Shown here one piece after another: positions 25,497 to 37,948 of a stretch of 64,000 bases of DNA. This DNA comes from Brachynemurus nebulosus. Its lineage: Eukaryota > Arthropoda > Insecta > Neuroptera > Myrmeleontidae. Made by a program: the position numbers and the translations under genes. The stretch spans positions 563,001 to 627,000 of the forward strand of contig JAPWDM010000061.1 in assembly GCA_035578155.1 (NCBI GenBank). The letters run 5' to 3'. The first letter of the stretch is position 1. Every line of letters starts with the position of its first letter. Below the pieces are notes generated by a model. That model did not search any database. It worked only from the letters and a program-made list of their open reading frames with translations, and was not told the origin of the DNA.

Positions 25497-27003
25497 AATT
25501 TTGTGTGAGTTTTTCGAGAGTTGCCATTATTTTTACAGCCAAACCGTTGATTTAATCGAAAAATTGTTCAAATAAGAGTTGTAGATATCGACGGGGGCAA
25601 CCAATTGCTACAGTCAGGAGTTTTATAGCTCTTATGGTTTTCGTGTTATGATAGAAACTTATAGATTTTCAAATGAGACTATATCTTAATTTTTCGATAA
25701 ACTGATCTAATGCATCAATTAAAAACATAAATGAAACAAAAAATTCTTTTAGCCAAGTTTATTTTTTGAATTTTTCTTTAATTTATCAATTAGTCGGAAT
25801 TCTGTTTGAAAATGAAGTGACGGTTCGAAACAATATTGTCACAGTTTCAAAATAAAAGTGGTATTTTTGCGAAGTAAAATATTTGTTTATTATTTACTAT
25901 AATATATATTAAAAATAACGAAATCGTAGGATAACACATCCGTAACATTTCTTGTAAGAAAAGAACCTTTTTCACTGAATCTCTGTCATACAAATGGTAG
26001 TAATTTAGATTTTGGGTATAGATGTTGGGCTCATGATGATCAAATAGATGAAGTTTTTAACATTTTTGCATAATAAGATAATTCCTTAAAAAAATTAGTA
26101 TTTAAAATAACTTTAAGTTAGTTTAAGTTTAAGTTAGTTTAAAAAGAATTTTAAGTTATTCATTAGTTTCCTGAAAAAGTATATTTATTTATTTTTTTTT
26201 ATAGAACAGCAAATGGCAGCAAATACATGTACACAATTAAGTGACATTAGCGTTTCTTAGTAATAGCAAAGTGAGGTTAACTGGAAACGAAGATATTATT
26301 AATAAATGTACTCAAATAGTGTAAAAATAGTTGAAATTCGACAGTATTTTCTTTTTATTAAAGACCAAATTCAAAAGGAGAAATTTTTGTACAAAATACT
26401 TTTTATTTTCTTTGAAAATACTTACTACAAATATATGTTTAGACGCCTATGTATCTGTCAGATAGTGACTTTTCAAGAAAAATTATTTCTTATTTTTCAA
26501 TGGATTAAAACTGAAATTTTATTTCCTTATTGTACTTAGTTATCATTTTTATATGATAATTTAATCTATTTAATAACTTTAATTTCCGATGGAAAACTCA
26601 ATAATCGTTTAATTTTTCGTTATAACATTGATTAAAATGGCAGTGATATTGAGCTAATATCTTATTAAGTTACGTAAAATCCTAATTGTTTCCAAGCACT
26701 TGAGTTAGAAATTTAAAACTGTTATTTTTAAAACGTAATTACTCAAAAATATGAGTTAAAACAGTGAAAATTTGAGTGTTACTGGTAGCTTTGAATCATA
26801 AACAGGTTTTTGAAAAACTTTTAAATATACGTTTTCCCATTTAACAAACTATAAGTTTACAAACTATAACACGAAAACCATGAAGCTCCTGACTATAGCA
26901 ATCTGTGGCCCCCGTCGATATCTACAACTCTTATTTGAACAATCTTTCGATTAAATCAACGGTTTGGCTGTAATCAAAATGGCAACTCTCGAAAAACTCA
27001 CCT
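25497..27003. mobile_element. DNA transposon remnant with about 160-bp TIRs
   Basis: The left arm (25497-25670) starts GTGAGTTTTTCGAGAG and includes GATATCGACGGGGGC; the right arm (26840-27003) is its imperfect reverse complement, ending TCTCGAAAAACTCAC. Length 1.5 kb. No transposase is recognisable in the interior (only short frames). No clear target duplication, so the superfamily is open. Confidence 0.7.
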
Positions 27004-27011
27004 GTATATGT

Positions 27012-27686
27012 AGTTTAGTAGCGTGATACGTTGACAGATACATATCAAAAAGGGAAAAAGTTGTAGAAGAAGTATAGTATTCTACTTGCGTGCAATAATT
27101 ATTGCTCATTCAAATGAATTACAACATTCGTTTCGTAAACTTTGCTCGTGGCACAATTTCATCTTCGTGCCGCTCATACACTAATATAGAAACTATTTTT
27201 TTGTTATTTGTAGTTATAAATTGAATTAAAATAAATCAGTGTCTTTCTATTTTTATTTTTGTTAAATATTTATATAGGTATGTACATTTCAAAAGATTAC
27301 GTACAATTTATCATTTGATTATTGGATTAGTTTTGATGGCAAAGACTAATTTTAATATAAATGACAAAGTTAATAATCACAAATAATAAATAATAACTAA
27401 CTAAATAGACAAGTATAAATATTATTGCGAATTTATTGTTGTTTACCTATATTTTGAACATTTACTGTGGTATTATGGATATGAATTTGACGATAATTGG
27501 ATATGAATTATGAAATGTTCATTAATTTTCCGGTCAAATTTTATTTTGTTCATCATCGTCATCATCATCATCAACGTCATTATACGTTGTATTTTGATAC
27601 TGGCATTGTGTCAGTCATGTTTAATTTAGTTTTCTCTCTTTTTTTTATCCTATATAATAAACAATATTTTTTTTTTTTTTATATTG
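27012..27686. other. Unannotated AT-rich stretch
   Basis: Contains a CATCATCGT-type microsatellite near 27550-27580 and a T tract just before the next transposon. No gene. Confidence 0.4.
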
Positions 27687-30600
27687 CACGGAGAGAAATG
27701 TTCTCAGATATTATTCATAATGCGCTATAAGTTATGCATAATTCAAGCATAAAATCCAGCTAACAGTAACTATTCATAATTTTGTGATCAATTTTCATAA
27801 TTTATGAATAAACCAGTTCTCATACGTGATGATTAATAATCATCTCTATTAACTAATTTTTAAAATTTGTTATACTCAATATTCACAAATTCTGATTAAA
27901 TTTACATGAAAACTATGATTAAAAAACTGCCTTACTCATCACTTAAACATAATATTCATAAAGACTGATTAGATTTAGAACGAAAATTATGTTTAAAAGT
28001 TTTCAAATTTTGACTATTACTCAAAGATTCTGATTAAATTCAAATGAAAATTATGATTAAAAAACTGAATCTTTTCACTGTTTATATCTAATATTCATAT
28101 ACACGTATTATATTTATGTATAATTTATAGGTTCGTTATTATTAATATTTGAGTTAAAATCACAAAAATATCGAGAAAGGCGCATAGTTTTTCTGAACAA
28201 AAATCAGAATAGTTGATTAAATATTGATTAATAATCACGATTTAGGAATCACATTTTTTTTACTTGTGATATATGAATGATCTTATTTCTTGAATGAATA
28301 AATAAAAATAAAAAAAGGGATTCAGAAAAAAAATTTTATTTTAACTGATTTTTTAAGATACAAAATCAAAATACATTTTGTGTCATTACATATGATCATA
28401 AAATATTATAATTATAAATAAACTTGTTTCCTGATATAGGTATTAATTACATAGTACTTATATAACTAAATTAAATTTTTAGTTAAATACAAAGAAATAT
28501 AGGAAATTAAATATAAAGGAATAAAAATACTACACTATTACGTATTGTTCACTATTATTTGTTGAATAAATACTTTAATTTGAGAGTTTCAATTTAATTA
28601 AATAGATCAACGAAATAGTCCCACACATTATCAGCTATAACTTAAATAAAAATGTAACTTTATGTGTGCTGTAGGTCAAGATTACAATCGATCTATTCTA
28701 TTTAAGAAAGTGCCTTATAAATATTTTTTTAATATATTTAATAATCAAGTAATACTGGAAAAAAAATCAATCATTTTTTTGCTAGAAAAGGAAGAATTCA
28801 ATTCATAAATATTTCGAATTAAACCCTGCGATTTCTTATAAAATATCCATATTCATATAGGTATAACGTGATTTAAATTACATATGTGAATATTTTGTAC
28901 CATTATTTTTATGAAACATTTCCCTTGATTTGGGAAAAAATGCAATTCAAATGGTTTTTGATGCTGTAATTGGCAGAAATTAGAACAAACAAAATTGTTT
29001 GTTTTTTCACCGACAACATAAACAAAGAAATTAGAGAATCTTATACTCATTTAATACCAAAAACAACTTTTCTTCAAATTTAATAAAATCTAAAATTTTA
29101 TAAACCTTCATTTCAAAATATGTAATATCTAGTTTTGAAGCAAGTTCCTTCATAATTAATACAACATGACCGAATAATTTTTGCATAAAATAACAAAAAT
29201 ATTAATTTAGGTAATATGCATGTAAAGTTAGCTTCAGCCAAATCTTCAACAACTCTTTCTAGCTTTTTAAAATAGACTGTAGCAATATATTATATATTAT
29301 AAGTATAGTATAACGGGTTTTGATGTTTAATATAAATTAGTCATGAATTACCATAGAAAAATTTAAAGTTTGAATTGCGCAGCTCAAAAAGAAAGGTTCC
29401 AAATTTTTTTAAAACTAGCTCTACATTAAAAAAAATTAATTAAATGAAACATTATGTAATAATTAAAATAAAAAATAAATAATTTAGAACAAGCAATAGT
29501 TTTAAGCAAACAAAAACATTTGTAATTAACCTGGGTTACTTGGCAGGTTCTCCAATAAATCATTGGCAGGATGTTTGTTGAACTTTTTGAGAGTTTCTAC
29601 CAATTTTTTTCAATTTTATTACATTTGGAAAAGAAATTATTCGATTTCCCCGGAAACAAAAGTTCAAAATCGATGCCAACCTGTAAAATTAATTTTTATG
29701 AGCTTTTAATTTTTTATTTATTCCTAAGTAAATAATATAGAGAAAAAATTTAATCTTTTTAAAAAAAATAAATAGTTAATTAATTACGTTTCATATCTAT
29801 GAAAAATTAATGCTTACCAGGCGACTTTCGTTGGCATGTTTATATAATGGCCATTCCTCAAGAATTTGCGTCACTGGTTAATTTGAAATAATTTCATTTC
29901 GTGTAGTTTGAAAACTTTTTTTCCAATTCACTTCCACTGCATCCCATGGCGAACTTCTGGTCTTCAACCATTGTTTAAATTCATTTTGGTCGTTTGGTTG
30001 ATTAATTTGCTCTATGTTATTTTCTTCATCTGTATATTAAACTCAATATTAATAAAAATGCATCAGAATAAAAAAAAATTTTATGTTACCTTTCATACTT
30101 ATTAGTGATGTTTTTTTCTTTTTCTCGTCCCTTATACAGTTAGTGAACAATCCCGATCGCCTGAAAGAACTTGAAAGCGATCGATATTTATTATATAATT
30201 TGCCTGATGGTTTTGGCGACCTTATGAAATAGTAATCCTGCAGAAATAAAAATAGAGGATTAGTATATGTACAATGCCTATATTTATGGTGTATTAAAAC
30301 TAAATATTTTAAAAATAATGAAATAAGTATGTATTTACCGTTTACCCTATGTACTTTTAATTCATTTTTAAATACTACTTTATAAAATCTGATTACCTTT
30401 TCAATTAGTATTCAAAATTGACTTTCAAAGCTTTTCAGTTTGTTTTTGGTAAAGAGAAAAAGCATGTAAGTATTTTATAAAATATTTCTATAAGTGCAAA
30501 AAAGTGATATAATGGCAAGATTCACAATAAATATATTTAAAAAAAATACCTAGTGTCTTCTAGCACTTACTATTAAATCCAGTATTATTTTTTATATGAT

Positions 30601-32435
30601 CAACAATTTCAGCATTGCCGTCATCCATTATTAAATTATTTTACATAAGTTTTTAAGCTAAAACAAAAAGATGCGGACACGTTCAAAAATGCAAAGTAAT
30701 ATGTGCTAATAAATACACAAAGCTAAATATGTTTGCACATGCATAAAACAAAAGTGAGTAAGAGTTTATGCAAAAATTCGTTGAATATTTTAACCCTCCG
30801 TTCACGCTAACGTAAAAATTGGATAATTTAAGGATTTTCAATAAAACGAAAAATATGATATTAGATTAAATTTAATTTTTAACTTCATAACGAACACATC
30901 AAAAAATACATATGTAGATACGTACTACGTAGTAAAGTTGCAAATAATTTTTAAAACTAAGAAAACTGAAAATCCTTTTTTAGATTAAATTACATTCTAT
31001 TAATCTAGTATCTATAGATTTACTTACCTTTTTGTATTTTTGAATTATTTTCCTTAAATGGTAATTTAAACTTCTACAGTTTTTAGTAACTTTTTGCACT
31101 TCACTTTTAAACGTTTAAAATGGACGCTTGCTATTCACCAAATGCACCAAACAACTAAATTATGATTCACCATCAATATTTTATTATAAAATTCCTGGAT
31201 TTTATACATAGAAAGCATGTGCTTTGAGTTTTATTCATAACAGAGTGAGTAAAATGAATAAATATTGCTTATTAATCATAAGTTACATTTTTTGTGAATA
31301 ATACTCACAAATTCTGAACAACTAGTCATTATTTTATACTTAACTGCGCGTCCCTTGCTCACAAAAAAAATTATAAATTTTAAATGGATGTTTTTTGCTT
31401 TGATGTATAGTGGTAACTTTTGAAAACTGCAAAAATAGTTTTATGCATAAGTTATAGGGAATAAGGGAATATAGTCACACTTATCCTTAAGAACTGTGAG
31501 GATACAGGGCAGTAAGGGGTTAACATACATATTCAGAGAGAACAAAAGTTAAATAATGTATGAACCATTTTCAGAACAAGATACATGGAGGAGAAATATT
31601 CTTATAATAGTTGCTGAAAAAATTGTATTTTTGGCTACCTAATTTGTTTTCTTTTTTATGTGTGCGTTATAAAATATTCTGTAAAAAATAATCATATCTG
31701 AGGCAATCAAACAAACCGACACCGGATCAAAAACCAAAACCTGATCAATTTATTAAAAAATAAAAATCAATAAAACGTTTATTATCACCATACTTATGTA
31801 TGTGCCAGTAAACCAACTTAGCAGAATTTAAAAAAAAAAAAAAACTATTTTTCTAAAAGTGTCTAGAAAAATTCTAATAACACTGAAATTTGCTCGCAAT
31901 ATTATAAAAATATTACCAGCTGAAAATAATTCGCTTTTTGGAATTTAATTAGAGTTATTATGGTAAAATGGTTTTAACGACATGCTTGCTACCTCTATAC
32001 ATATTTTAAACAGTTGATCAAATTTCAGTTTCTGATCAGGTATTGAGTTTTCCTTCGACACAGTTGCTACACTAATAGTATGATTAAGTTTTAAAAAATT
32101 TGGTATAAAATATATATTTCATGTCTTCGTAACTTCATTTAGTATTTTAACAAAATCTAATTCTTTGGCTATTCATACATTTTGCAATAATAAGAATAAA
32201 ATAAGATTAACTAATACGTATGAGTATAATTCATAAAATTTACTACATTTATAAATCGAACTCATAATATATGAATACAAGCTTATGAATACAAAGTATA
32301 AATTATACAAAATTAGAAATAGCCTATGAATTCGAAGCATAATATAAGATTATATTTCATAAGTTAAAACTTTTTAAAAATGAGTAAGTTATGAGAACAC
32401 AATTCATAACTTGTGATGAGCGATTTCTCTCCGTG
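27687..32435. mobile_element. CACGGAG-ended DNA transposon, 4.75 kb
   Basis: Ends are a perfect 13-bp inverted repeat, CACGGAGAGAAAT and its reverse complement. The flanks share only TG (27685-27686, 32436-32437), compatible with a 2-bp duplication. Subterminal regions at both ends are packed with ATTCATAA/TTATGAAT words (left 27705-28100; right 31230-31310 and 32225-32415), which look like transposase-binding arrays. CAC termini, 2-3 bp duplications and dense subterminal motifs recall the CMC (CACTA) group, but this is only an analogy. The interior holds a decayed spliced gene on the minus strand. Confidence 0.75.
28855..30628 (-). pseudogene. Decayed multi-exon gene of the CACGGAG element
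   Basis: Minus strand. Inferred exons: start exon 30628-30571 (begins MDDGNAEIVDHIK), 30237-30090 (PKPSGKLYNKYRS), 30029-29818 (SPWDAVEVNWKKSF and ILEEWPLYKH), 29680-29531 (VGIDFELLFPGK), and 29276 to about 28855 (LERVVEDLAEANF, later FVYVVGEK). The last four exons have GT-AG borders and their reading phases join correctly at each junction. An in-frame TAA at 29880-29878, a one-base change at an A run near 29600 and further breaks at about 29100 show it is dead. The first exon does not join in phase to the second, so one exon may be missing. I recognise no catalytic domain. It is probably the element's own protein or a carried gene. Confidence 0.6.
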
Positions 32436-32814
32436 TGATTACACATCTAATGGAATTGTTTTGGAAATATGTGGAAAATAATTCATGCGTGGGCATCTGG
32501 TAGAGCAAAATATTGAGCTATAATGCCAAGGTCAGATTTAAATATTTTGGTGAGTATAAAACAATTTCCGTTTACGAGAACTGAAAACTGTTGAATATTA
32601 ATTTTATTAAAGATCCATGTTATTTAAAAGTTATTTGCTGTCAATAATTTTCAGTAATAGAAAGTAAGTTTTAACAGTTACATAATATGAGTAGAATATA
32701 CTTATGAAGCTTGCTTTACTTAAGCTATCAAAAATTTCGTTATACTTTGGCTACGACGCACTGTTTACAAGATATAATTTCCAACATAGATATTTTATAT
32801 TTTACTGTTATTAT
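32436..32814. other. Unannotated stretch
   Basis: Nothing supported between the transposon end and family C copy 2. Confidence 0.35.
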
Positions 32815-33560
32815 ACATATTTAGTAACTGTAGCCCATAATTTACTTTTTACTAATTTACTAAATTATAGGTTCAGTTATTTTTAAATCAGATATTCCAA
32901 AATTTTGTACGAAATGTTATTTATAGTGATTGGTTTCGCTCGCTAAATGACTCTAAGATAAATATCGTCGAAAGTAATTTTTTGTCCCATTGCTGCCTAT
33001 TCCGAAAGGAAAGGGATGGAATCAGTAGCTGATAATCGATTCATATATAGGTGTATTTAGGAATAAAAGCTAAAAACAAAATACAATGAAAAGGACCTTT
33101 CCGCTCAAACGTTACAAAGTAATACCATTTATTTTGTAATGTTTAACTGGGTAATAAAGTCATAGTGATACTTAATCACTATGACTTTACTACCCAGTGG
33201 TCTATAATCACTGTATGCCTTGTTACCCATTGGCTCATAATCACTGTGACCTTATTACCCAGTGGCCCATAATCACTGTGATCTTACTATTCAGTGGTCC
33301 ACAGTCACTATGACCTTACTACACAGTGGCTCATAATCACTATGACCTTAATACTTAAATTCCGTCTAGCTGCTTATTTTAAACCCTTTTTGGATCTATA
33401 ATTCCCTGACAAACAATTTTTTACCGCACGTTAGACGCTTTTTATATCTCTCGGGTTTAAGGGACCTCATATAACATATCCTATGGTAATCTGGAATAGT
33501 TTAGATTTCTAACAGTGAAAAAATTTTCATCGGTTCAATACTTTTTGTGTTTACTTTGGA
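32815..33560 (+). mobile_element. Repeat family C, copy 2
   Basis: Head (TGTAGCCCATAATTTAC, ATTCCAAAATTTTGTACG), middle (CTATTCCGAAAGG, ATCAGTAGCTGATAA), a minisatellite of about 32 bp (33160-33360), then a block with TTTTAAACCCTTTTTGG and a reversed 120-bp-type module (AACAGTGAAAAAATTTTC). Colinear with 59300-59945. Non-coding. Confidence 0.65.
33160..33360 (+). repeat. 32-bp minisatellite, about 6 copies
   Basis: Units read CACTRTGACCTTACTACCCA then GTGGCCCATAAT with substitutions. It is the reverse complement of the array at 7686-7935. The first unit is preceded by an inverted copy, giving a small hairpin at 33150-33185. Confidence 0.8.
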
Positions 33561-33918
33561 CATGCAAAAATAATTTCTCTTTATTTTATTAATATAGATA
33601 TCAAAATTATGTTGTAAATCTGTATTATTTAGGGAAAGATTACAGACGCCGTACCGCTTTAAAACACGATTAAATTTAGTCACGAATTTCACTTGAGAAA
33701 ACAGGAATACACAATCTTACCAATCATTCAATCTTACATGTCCCTACTCTAATTCAACACTACAAAAGTTAAAATAGGGTTTTTTTATATTTTTAGTTAG
33801 GTTTTTGTATCTTTAAACTGACACTCCGTTATTATTGTTTACAATAACGATTATATAAAAAGGTAACAATTACAGTAACATTGGAAACTGTGCACTTTTT
33901 CGGAACACTTGCTATAGC
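33561..33918. other. Unannotated stretch
   Basis: AT-rich, no supported gene. Confidence 0.35.
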
Positions 33919-33920
33919 TA

Positions 33921-34077
33921 CAGCTCGATCAACATAAGGTTGCCGGTCAAGGTTGTACGCGCAGTAGACAAACACAACGTCTATTACACTTTTGTGCATA
34001 TATGTTATATGTTTAATTCTTGTTGTCGCACTTCTTCATTTGCGCATCTGACCGGAAACCTTATGTTGGTTGGGCTG
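33921..34077. mobile_element. TA-flanked hairpin MITE, 157 bp
   Basis: Arms of about 40 bp with ends CAGCTCGATCAACATAAGG and CCTTATGTTGGTTGGGCTG. TA flanks both ends (33919-33920, 34078-34079). Non-coding, mariner-type by its CAG end and TA duplication. Confidence 0.8.
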
Positions 34078-34079
34078 TA

Positions 34080-34594
34080 TTTGCGAACATTTAAATAGAT
34101 GAAAAGACTATTACCATTGAAATTGTGATGCTACACGAAATGCTAACACTATCATCTGATTATTGTATTTATACTACAACACGCTAGTGCACAATCTAAA
34201 TGTTTGTTATTTAATGGTAAATTATTAACTCTAGAAAAAGATGAAAGCTAAGTAGAAAAAAACATAAGAACAATTCAGTCAATACTCAATTGTCTTCAAT
34301 TATGTAATCAAAATCTTTTTTTCTTGTTTTGCACATTTACATTTTCTAATTTGGAACCTGATGACGCTGCAGAAATTCTCTTCTTTCCTTCGATTAGAAT
34401 GAATTTTCTTAAGAAAAGAGAGGATATATACATTTCGATTACTTTTTCTGTTCATTTGTTCATAGGAAAAGAATGTTTGATGACAAACTATGCTTTCATT
34501 TTACTGATTTTTGAGATAAAACTTTAGTAATAAGGTTGCGTGTCGTTGATTATTACTAGATGTTTAATATTATTGTCCAAACTATTTAATTAAT

Positions 34595-34596
<2 letters not shown>
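34080..34596. other. Unannotated flank of the TAA cluster
   Basis: A 67-codon frame at 34324-34527 has no supporting features. The TAA microsatellite begins at about 34597. Confidence 0.4.

Positions 34597-34657
<61 letters not shown>
34597..34657. repeat. (TAA)n microsatellite, Dong target
   Basis: About 60 bp of TAA repeat directly upstream of the truncated Dong-like element. TAA repeats are the known insertion target of Dong elements. Confidence 0.95.
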
Positions 34658-34658
<1 letters not shown>

Positions 34659-37600
34659 CAGACGTACGTATGTAAAGGGCGAACAACTGACCCTACTAAA
34701 CGAAATTTTGGACGATCATCTGTCCCCATGCAGTGATCTCACCGATGTCGACAACGCAGTATATGCAGCGATACGTGTCCTGACCCCATGTACTAAGCAG
34801 GAAAAGACTGCAGAGGAGAAGGCACGTATTCGTCTTAAACAAATTGACACCAAGGTGAGGGCACTACGACAGCAGGTATCGCGTATCCAATGTGTGATAG
34901 AATATATTCAGACCAACAGGCGTTTTACGCGAAAGGTACGGGCTTTTGCCAGAGAACTAAGGTACCGCTATCACACGATAAATTTGGGCAATCTGTTGAC
35001 CATCAAACAGACACATTTGGATAAGATACGCGCATTGGCCCTGGCCAAGAAGAAAGTAGCCCGGCGTGAACGGTGTATTCGGGAAAATAAGATCTTTAAC
35101 TCGAACCCTTCACGCCTGTTCGCATCTAAAAGCCCTGTCGTGGAGCAACCACCGACGGTCGACGCAATAGAGGATTATTGGCGGGGGATATATGAGACGA
35201 CTAAAGAGACTGACTTGGACTGTATTCCCATCAGCCAGTTTAGATGGTACTGCAAACAACAGCTTGGCAAAGTGCCATCTCATACCATTATAACATCTGT
35301 TGATAAAGAGGAAGTCGAACTTGCTTTCAAAGGCAAGAAGAACTATTCGGCTCCGGGCATTGATGGAATAACGAATTTTTGGTGGAAGAAGCTCACTAGT
35401 ACCCACCGCCACCTTGCCCGTATATTTTCAAATTGGTTATTTAACTGTGAGCCAATACCATCGTGGCTCGCTGAGGGAAGAACGGTCCTAATACCGAAAA
35501 AAGGAGACCTATCACAACCACAGAACTACAGACCGATAACGTGCCTGAACACTGTGTATAAAGCGTTCACTTCCATCCTATATGAACGCATCTTGAAGGC
35601 GATTGAACCAGTGTGGAGTTCAATCTATGAACAACGAGGTTCAAAAAGAGGAATGTCGGGTTGCAAAGACAACTTGCTGGTCGACAGATGTATCTGTCAG
35701 GACGCTAGACAGCACAAACGCAACCTGAGCATGGCCTGGGTGGACTATCGAAAAGCATTTGACACAACGTCGCATGAGCTCATTATTTATTTGCTCCATT
35801 GTCTGCGAGTCCATCCCGACATTATTAAATGTATTGAACACCTGTTGCCGCTCTGGAAAACAAAGTTCACAATAACATCTGGTGAACGCGTTGTGTCAAC
35901 GGAGTTGGTGACATACAAACGAGGCGTATACCAAGGAGACAGCCTCAGCCCACTTTTGTTTTGCATCTCGTTGTTGCCCCTGTCAGTCAGCCTGAGGGAG
36001 AAACCCGGCTACTTGTGTGGCCCGGTAGGAAATCGCGAGCATAAAGTCACACATTTATTTTATATGGATGACTTAAAACTGTATGCTTCGTCAGAGAGTG
36101 ATCTCAACTGCGCTCTAAAATTAACACACGAATACACGCACGCGATCGGTATGGAGTTCGGACTGGACAAATGCGCGGTGGTGCACTGTAAGCATGGTGT
36201 AGTTCCGAATTTTGATTCACACGCCCAATTAGTGGATGGAAGCATCATAGAACATCTTGATGAAGGAGCGACCTATACGTACCTTGGTGTTGGCGAAAGT
36301 CACATCCAGGACGTGAAGAACATGAAGGCCGCCTTAAGTAGTAGATATAAGCGCCTTCTCCGACAAATTTGGAGTTCTGAATTGTCGGCGAAGAATAAGA
36401 CCAGCGCTACAAATATGTTAGCCATACCCATCCTTTTATATACTTTTGGCTCAATTAAGTGGAATGTGAATCAATTGGAGGAACTAGACCGAGACACGCG
36501 AAAAATAATGAATATCAACCGTAGTTTGCACCCACGCGCATCGACACAACGACTTTACCTCCCACGAGACCAGGGGGGGAGGGGGCTCCTGTCAGTCGAA
36601 CGTTTACATGATCGTATAGTCTTAGGTATAGCTTGTCGTGTACTTAACAGTTCAGACCCGCTTTTGCAACTCGTCAGGGACCACGAGCTTGCTGGCGTAG
36701 GCGCATTTTTATTCACAGCAGCGCAACGTGCCGCCGATTACTTGGGCTTAGCCTTCGATCCGCGTAATCGCGACGGTGATGACAACATTCTTTCACTATC
36801 ACAGTCGTGCCAAAAGTCGGCAATCAAGAGAGCCGAGCAACAACATCTGCTCAATAAACATCGCGACAAAGTTCACCAGGGTATGTTCTACCGTCACCTT
36901 GACAACCTTGGCCTTTCGAGCGAACTCACTTGGGCTTTCTTGAGAGCTAATGGACTTAAATCGGAAACGGAGGGTTTTATCATGGCAGCTCAAGATGGAG
37001 TGTGGAACACCTTAACACACCAAAAATATGTGATGGGTATTAAAGGGGTTTCGAATACCTCGTGTCGGGCATGCAAAGCATACCCGGAAACCTTAATGCA
37101 CCTGACTTCAGGTTGTTCTTATTATGCTAAATCCACCTATATCCATCGCCATAATGCTGCGTTGCGCGTGCTCTACTTTTATCTTCGTCATCATTACGAA
37201 GTTGACAAAACACCAGTCTTGCCCTACGATCCTGCGGAAGTAGAATCCTTTGTTGCCAACCAAAAGTGCAAGATCTTTTGGAATATGCCGGTTGCAACTA
37301 CCAGGCAATTGAACGCCAATAAGCCTGATGTTGTGCTCCAAGATTTAACATCTCAGACTATGTATGTTATCGAGTTCTCTGCTCCGGCGGAAACTAACAT
37401 AGTCGAAAAGGAGGAGCAAAAAAGGATTAAATATCAAGATCTAATACATGAACTGCGACAACTGTACCCGGGCTATACTGTCCGCTTGGTCGTACTTATA
37501 ATCGGATGTCTGGGGGGTATGCATAACTCCTTTGTGCGCAATCTTAACATCATTCCGGCTTGTAGATCTCACGCGAATATGTTAGCGGCGTCAATGCAGA

Positions 37601-37917
37601 AGGCAGTTATTATCGGGACGCTCCGCACGCTTCGGTCGCACGAGACGAACTTTTCCGGGGGTTCATGAACATCTTTGAATCCCCATGCCCCGTTTAGAGC
37701 GGGTCCTCGAACATCCATTAGACCTGCCCTCGAATCTCCCACTGCGAAGGTCTTGCAGCGAGGTTCGGGGATTTATTAGGTAGGGAAGACCAGGAAGGGG
37801 ATGCTGTATGACGGACATTACGTACCTGACTTTGAAGTACCTGACCTGGTACGCTGCACGGACACTTTTTCCTCCGCCTGGGGGTTTTTGAAGTGCAGTC
37901 GCATTTATTTCGTTAAC

Positions 37918-37918
<1 letters not shown>
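34658..37918 (+). mobile_element. R4/Dong-like non-LTR retrotransposon, 5' truncated
   Basis: Lies exactly between two (TAA)n tracts (34597-34657 and 37919-37945). The 3' UTR of about 250 bp ends TTTCGTTAACA at the tail. The N-terminal DNA-binding part and 5' UTR are missing, as expected from incomplete target-primed reverse transcription. Insertion into TAA repeats is the known habit of Dong in the R4 clade. Confidence 0.9.
34660..37668 (+). CDS. R4/Dong-like ORF: reverse transcriptase plus endonuclease
   Basis: An uninterrupted frame of about 1,000 codons, open into the upstream TAA repeat, so the true start is lost; numbering here counts from a TTG at 34708. It would copy its own RNA at a cut target. 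RT motifs appear in order: YSAPGIDGI (about 213), AEGRTVLIPKKG (about 258), WVDYRKAFD (about 342), GVYQGDSLSPLLF (about 410) and catalytic YMDD (about 452-455). A C-x2-C-x8-H-x4-C knuckle (CRACKAYPETLMH, about 787) is followed by a restriction-like endonuclease with KPD (about 872) and VIEFS (about 887). This RT-CCHC-REL order defines the R2/R4 type. The absence of any stop or frameshift suggests recent insertion. The family's N-terminal Myb-like region is missing here, but a matching fragment occurs at 44661-45017. Confidence 0.9.
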   Translation, partial: RRTYVKGEQLTLLNEILDDHLSPCSDLTDVDNAVYAAIRVLTPCTKQEKTAEEKARIRLKQIDTKVRALRQQVSRIQCVIEYIQTNRRFTRKVRAFARELRYRYHTINLGNLLTIKQTHLDKIRALALAKKKVARRERCIRENKIFNSNPSRLFASKSPVVEQPPTVDAIEDYWRGIYETTKETDLDCIPISQFRWYCKQQLGKVPSHTIITSVDKEEVELAFKGKKNYSAPGIDGITNFWWKKLTSTHRHLARIFSNWLFNCEPIPSWLAEGRTVLIPKKGDLSQPQNYRPITCLNTVYKAFTSILYERILKAIEPVWSSIYEQRGSKRGMSGCKDNLLVDRCICQDARQHKRNLSMAWVDYRKAFDTTSHELIIYLLHCLRVHPDIIKCIEHLLPLWKTKFTITSGERVVSTELVTYKRGVYQGDSLSPLLFCISLLPLSVSLREKPGYLCGPVGNREHKVTHLFYMDDLKLYASSESDLNCALKLTHEYTHAIGMEFGLDKCAVVHCKHGVVPNFDSHAQLVDGSIIEHLDEGATYTYLGVGESHIQDVKNMKAALSSRYKRLLRQIWSSELSAKNKTSATNMLAIPILLYTFGSIKWNVNQLEELDRDTRKIMNINRSLHPRASTQRLYLPRDQGGRGLLSVERLHDRIVLGIACRVLNSSDPLLQLVRDHELAGVGAFLFTAAQRAADYLGLAFDPRNRDGDDNILSLSQSCQKSAIKRAEQQHLLNKHRDKVHQGMFYRHLDNLGLSSELTWAFLRANGLKSETEGFIMAAQDGVWNTLTHQKYVMGIKGVSNTSCRACKAYPETLMHLTSGCSYYAKSTYIHRHNAALRVLYFYLRHHYEVDKTPVLPYDPAEVESFVANQKCKIFWNMPVATTRQLNANKPDVVLQDLTSQTMYVIEFSAPAETNIVEKEEQKRIKYQDLIHELRQLYPGYTVRLVVLIIGCLGGMHNSFVRNLNIIPACRSHANMLAASMQKAVIIGTLRTLRSHETNFSGGS

Positions 37919-37945
<27 letters not shown>
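37919..37945. repeat. (TAA)n, tail of Dong-like copy
   Basis: Nine TAA units following the Dong-like 3' UTR and leading straight into another retroelement fragment. Confidence 0.9.
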
Positions 37946-37948
<3 letters not shown>

